A stretch of 64,000 nt of DNA from Myxococcus xanthus (GTDB lineage Bacteria; Myxococcota; Myxococcia; Myxococcales; Myxococcaceae): the NCBI RefSeq assembly GCF_900106535.1, contig NZ_FNOH01000017.1, positions 62,001 through 126,000 of the forward strand, written 5' to 3'. The position numbers were made by a program, and so were the translations under genes. The notes beneath the pieces are model-generated. The model was given only the letters and a program-made list of their open reading frames with translations. It was not told the DNA's origin and made no database searches. Below, piece by piece: positions 61,491-64,000 of this stretch; positions within the stretch are counted from its first letter, which is position 1; every line of letters begins with the position of its first letter.

Positions 61491-62417
61491 ATGCGCATTC
61501 TGGTAACAGGCGCGGATGGCTTCGTCGGCCGGCACTTGTGCGCCCTGCTGCGCGCCGCCGGCGACGAGGTAGTGGAGGCCCACGGGCCGCGCGGTGAGGG
61601 CATCAACAGCAACGCCCTGCACTTCGACGTGGCCAATGAAGCCTCGGTGAAGGCGGCGGTAGCCGAGGTGAAGCCCGAGGGCATCATTCATCTGGCGGGC
61701 TTCAGCTCGGTCGCGAAGAGCCACCACAACCCGTCCCGGGTGTTCGCGGTGAACACCATGGGCGTGGTGCACCTGCTCACCGCGGTGCGCGAGAGCGTCC
61801 CGAAGGCGCGCGTGGTGCTGGTGGGCTCCGGCGAGGTGTACGGCCCGGTGCCCGAAGGCACGCGCGCCACCGAGGACACCCCCGCGGTGCCCCTGAGCCC
61901 CTACGCTGCCTCCAAGTCCGCAGCAGAGCTGGCCGCGGTGCAGTTCCACCGCAGCTACGGGCTGGAGGTCGTCATGGCGCGGCCCTTCAACCACCTGGGC
62001 GCGGGGCAGGACCCCACCTTCGTGGTGCCCTCGTTCGCGGCGCAGATTCGCGCCATCGGGCTGGGCACGGTGGACCCGGTGCTGCGCACGGGCAACCTGG
62101 ATGCGGTGCGCGACTTCTCCCACGTCCGCGACGTGGTGGAGGCCTACCGGCTGCTGCTCGACAAGGGTGAGCCGGGGCAGGCGTACAACATCGGCAGCGG
62201 TGAGGGCCGCACCATCCGCAGCCTGCTGGAGGAGATGCTGTCGCTGGCGGGTGTCAGCGCGCGCATCGAGCTGGACCCCGCGCGCCTGCGGCCCTCCGAC
62301 ATCCCCAGCCTCGTCGGCGCTCCCGACAAGCTGAAGGCGCTGGGTTGGGTCCCGAAGCTGACCGTGGCGGACGCGCTGCGCGATGTGCTCGGCCCCCGCG
62401 TGCCCGGCGCGGCGTGA
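61491..62417 (+). CDS. rmd: GDP-4-keto-6-deoxy-mannose reductase (RMD-like)
   Basis: 308 residues. Short-chain dehydrogenase of the extended type: T-G-A-D-G-F-V-G-R-H-L, S-G-E-V-Y-G, Y-A-A-S-K-S-A-A-E (catalytic Tyr-x3-Lys), F-N-H-L-G-A-G-Q and R-D-F-S-H-V-R-D-V. With Gmd directly upstream, the product is most likely GDP-D-rhamnose. Fcl-type epimerase/reductase activity is less likely since the Fcl pattern is not visible. The stop overlaps a possible small ORF (GTGA). Confidence 0.88.
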   Translation: MRILVTGADGFVGRHLCALLRAAGDEVVEAHGPRGEGINSNALHFDVANEASVKAAVAEVKPEGIIHLAGFSSVAKSHHNPSRVFAVNTMGVVHLLTAVRESVPKARVVLVGSGEVYGPVPEGTRATEDTPAVPLSPYAASKSAAELAAVQFHRSYGLEVVMARPFNHLGAGQDPTFVVPSFAAQIRAIGLGTVDPVLRTGNLDAVRDFSHVRDVVEAYRLLLDKGEPGQAYNIGSGEGRTIRSLLEEMLSLAGVSARIELDPARLRPSDIPSLVGAPDKLKALGWVPKLTVADALRDVLGPRVPGAA

Positions 62418-62620
62418 GCAAGCGAAGGCGCGCGCGTGTCCCCAAGGATGCGCGCGCGTCGGAGGCCCGGCTGGGCGACCGATGCCTCGCCAGCTTCGAT
62501 GGGACTGGCGTCGCGGGCCCGCGATTCCGAAGTGAATGGCCTCATGACGAGGTGATGCGTCAGGCGTCCCTGTTCACTGAAGCGCCGCCCAGGCCTGAAG
62601 CCGCCGCTCCAACGCCGTAA
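62414..62620 (+). CDS. Possible small protein, 68 codons
   Basis: GTG at 62,414 overlaps the rmd stop, giving coupled translation. The product is Arg-rich at the start (S-K-R-R-R-A-R-V-P-K) and Pro-rich at the end. It overlaps the 3' end of a convergent gene by 47 nt. It has no recognisable family. It may be no more than read-through sequence, but the coupling and coding bias make it worth listing. Confidence 0.35.
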   Translation: MSKRRRARVPKDARASEARLGDRCLASFDGTGVAGPRFRSEWPHDEVMRQASLFTEAPPRPEAAAPTP

Positions 62621-63299
62621 GGGTCCACAGGTCCGCCGGATTGTCCGGCCGTACCTGGGCCAGGTCCCGCTGAAGCGCCTCGCGCGCCCCCACGACGCCC
62701 CACTCCGACAACACCCGCAGCGCCATCAGCGAGTGCTTGCGCGCCACCAGCGCGAGCAGCACCGCCACGACGCGAGGGCTTCGCTCGTCGGCCAGCCGCT
62801 GCACCGCCTCGTGACGCACCTCGGGCGTGGAGTCCGGCGCCTCCAGCACCTCGGCCAGCGAGGTGAAGCGCGCATCATCCAGCAACGGGCGCGGGCCGGG
62901 CTGCGGCTCCCAGTGCTCGACGGTGACGTTCGTCCGGCCCAGGCAGACGCACTCCCGGCGCACGCCGTCATCACCGAAGAGGTCCATGATGCGATCTCTC
63001 GACGGCGTGCCCCCCACGAGCAGTTGCCCCGCACGTTGGGAAAGCGTGGGTGACACGCCGAGCAGATGGACGCGCAGCACCGTGGCCTCGGCCGCGGCGC
63101 TCTGCCCGGTGGAGGTACGGGGCCACTTGAGGAAGACCTCCGCCATCCCCCGCTCCTGGACATACCAGCGGTACTCCAGCCACACGGCGCTGGGGCGGAG
63201 GGCGAAGCGGGCATCTTCCTGCTCGCGGAGCCGGGGGGCGCCTTCCGCAAGCCCGGTGAAGCAGCGTTCCAGCAGGAGCAGGGCGTCGGAGAGCGTCAT
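62574..63299 (-). CDS. Unknown protein with HEAT-like C-terminal half
   Basis: 241 residues. The first 140 residues are alpha/beta and not recognised (L-E-Y-R-W-Y-V-Q-E-R-G-M-A-E-V-F-L-K-W). The last 80 are Arg/Ala/Leu helices with HEAT-like spacing (V-R-H-E-A-V-Q-R-L-A-D-E-R-S-P-R-V-V-A-V-L-L-A). ATG 63,299 is chosen since upstream codons look unlike protein. Divergent from the NADAR gene, 83 bp between starts. Confidence 0.65.
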   Translation of the reverse strand: MTLSDALLLLERCFTGLAEGAPRLREQEDARFALRPSAVWLEYRWYVQERGMAEVFLKWPRTSTGQSAAAEATVLRVHLLGVSPTLSQRAGQLLVGGTPSRDRIMDLFGDDGVRRECVCLGRTNVTVEHWEPQPGPRPLLDDARFTSLAEVLEAPDSTPEVRHEAVQRLADERSPRVVAVLLALVARKHSLMALRVLSEWGVVGAREALQRDLAQVRPDNPADLWTLTALERRLQAWAALQ

Positions 63300-63382
63300 G
63301 AAGGTGGGCAGTGTAGCGACGTTTGTCAGGCCGCTGGGCCGCCAACGTTCGTGTACAATCAACACCATTTCCGAGGTCGCCC

Positions 63383-63904
63383 ATGAGCGAAGCAGAACAA
63401 CAGCGGTTCACCTTCTTCTGGCAGGCGCACTCCCCCTTCTCCCAGTGGCACCCTTCCGACTTCACCGTGGACGGCGTGCGCTACGTGTGCGCGGAGCAGT
63501 ACATGATGGCAGGCAAGGCGCGGCTCTTCGGTGACAACGAGGCGCTGGCGAGCATCCTGTCATCGAAGTCGCCCAAGACGCACAAGGCCCTGGGCCGCAA
63601 GGTCCGCGATTTCGACAACACGCGCTGGGAGAAGGCGCGTGAGCGCATCGTCTACGAGGGCAATCGCGCGAAGTTCACCCAGAGCCCGGAGTTGTTGAAG
63701 GCACTCCTGGCCACCGCGGGAACGGAGTTGGTGGAAGCCAGCCCCGTGGATCGCATCTGGGGTGTGGGGTTGGATGAGGAGGACCCGCGCATCCTTCACC
63801 CCGCGAAGTGGCGAGGACTGAACCTGCTGGGCAAGGTCCTCACGAAGCTGCGCGAGGACCTGCTGGCGGAGGGCGTCACCGAGGCGTCCTCCGCTGAGTC
63901 GTAG
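63383..63904 (+). CDS. NADAR-family protein
   Basis: 173 residues. NADAR motifs are clear: F-F-W-Q-A-H-S-P-F-S-Q-W, A-E-Q-Y-M-M-A-G-K-A-R-L-F, Y-E-G-N-R-A-K-F and W-G-V-G-L-D-E-E-D-P-R-I. NADAR domains act on N-glycosidic bonds of ADP-ribosylated or riboflavin intermediates; some are linked to NAD metabolism or to reversing ADP-ribosylation. The exact substrate of this copy cannot be read from sequence. A TACAAT at 63,354-63,359 may be its -10. Confidence 0.9.
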   Translation: MSEAEQQRFTFFWQAHSPFSQWHPSDFTVDGVRYVCAEQYMMAGKARLFGDNEALASILSSKSPKTHKALGRKVRDFDNTRWEKARERIVYEGNRAKFTQSPELLKALLATAGTELVEASPVDRIWGVGLDEEDPRILHPAKWRGLNLLGKVLTKLREDLLAEGVTEASSAES

Positions 63905-63907
63905 GGC

Positions 63908-64000
63908 TCAGAAGTCGTAGCGCACGTGAGCCTGGTCCGACAGGACCAGGTTCACCGTGCCCGAGGTCTTCCCGAACTGCGCCCCGAAGAGCTGCGAAAC
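63908..64000 (-). CDS. 3' end of a probable outer-membrane protein (continues past the window)
   Basis: The minus strand is open from the window edge to TGA at 63,908-63,910. The 30-residue tail ends V-R-Y-D-F: alternating residues with a terminal Phe, the C-terminal signature of outer-membrane beta-barrels. The identity of the protein is out of view. Confidence 0.6.
   Translation of the reverse strand, partial: VSQLFGAQFGKTSGTVNLVLSDQAHVRYDF

Overview
This is high-GC DNA (third codon positions are almost all G or C) from a myxobacterium of the Myxococcus/Corallococcus type. The signs are many outer-membrane lipoproteins, Asp/Gly/Thr-rich secreted proteins, a MYXO-CTERM sorting tail (about 59,125-59,215), several TPR/HEAT-type proteins and long intergenic hairpins. 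The genus is inferred from these features; no marker gene is present to fix it.

Layout. 0-6.3 kb: an AraC-type regulator, a translationally coupled pair of exporter-type ABC half-transporters and a convergent DUF3943 protein. 6.5-18.4 kb: an accessory zone with a broken aldo/keto reductase, a lipoprotein with an Asp-Ala-Gly hexapeptide array, a TonB-C/TPR lipoprotein, a 772-residue orphan, gene fragments meeting at a perfect palindrome, a HEAT-like protein, an Ala/Gly-rich protein, a WG-repeat remnant, and two 54-nt near-identical terminator-type repeats at 10.15 and 15.33 kb. 18.6-31 kb: mostly exported proteins (beta-helix lipoprotein, LVIVD-repeat lipoprotein, collagen-like lipoprotein, Cys-rich secreted protein, S9 peptidase, beta-barrel) plus a GT51 peptidoglycan transglycosylase and a TPR protein. 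30.8 kb: a small gene interrupted by an in-frame TGA. 31.8-37.7 kb: a beta-propeller protein with two c-type heme sites, divergent from a MalT-type LuxR regulator.

37.9-41.2 kb: GNAT, a YdeI-type protein, an orphan, an NTR-like protein, a cupin and a cold-shock protein. 41.5-44.5 kb: a probable operon of a Spy/CpxP-like protein, a His-rich peptide, an OmpR-type regulator and a histidine kinase. Three of its four products carry His-rich tracts, suggesting envelope metal stress sensing. 44.5-48.2 kb: a cupredoxin lipoprotein, an ABC-2 permease, an ABC ATPase and CtaB heme O synthase, all on one strand, suggesting cytochrome oxidase biogenesis. 48.5-50.9 kb: a large TPR membrane protein. 51.06 kb: tRNA-Ala(CGC) with a good promoter and terminator. 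51.2-56.6 kb: a DUF2760-Hsp70-Hsp70 trio. 56.7-60.4 kb: a zinc-ribbon protein, a 5'-nucleotidase and a phytase-like MYXO-CTERM protein, the last two probably forming a phosphate-scavenging pair. 60.5-62.4 kb: gmd and an rmd-like gene for a GDP-deoxyhexose. 62.5-64 kb: an unknown repeat protein, a NADAR protein and the 3' end of a probable outer-membrane protein.

The best candidates for undescribed biology are the His-rich two-component operon, the Hsp70 pair with DUF2760, the palindrome breakpoint and paired repeats in the accessory zone, and the 772-residue orphan. All functional statements rest on motif recognition by eye; no database search was possible.
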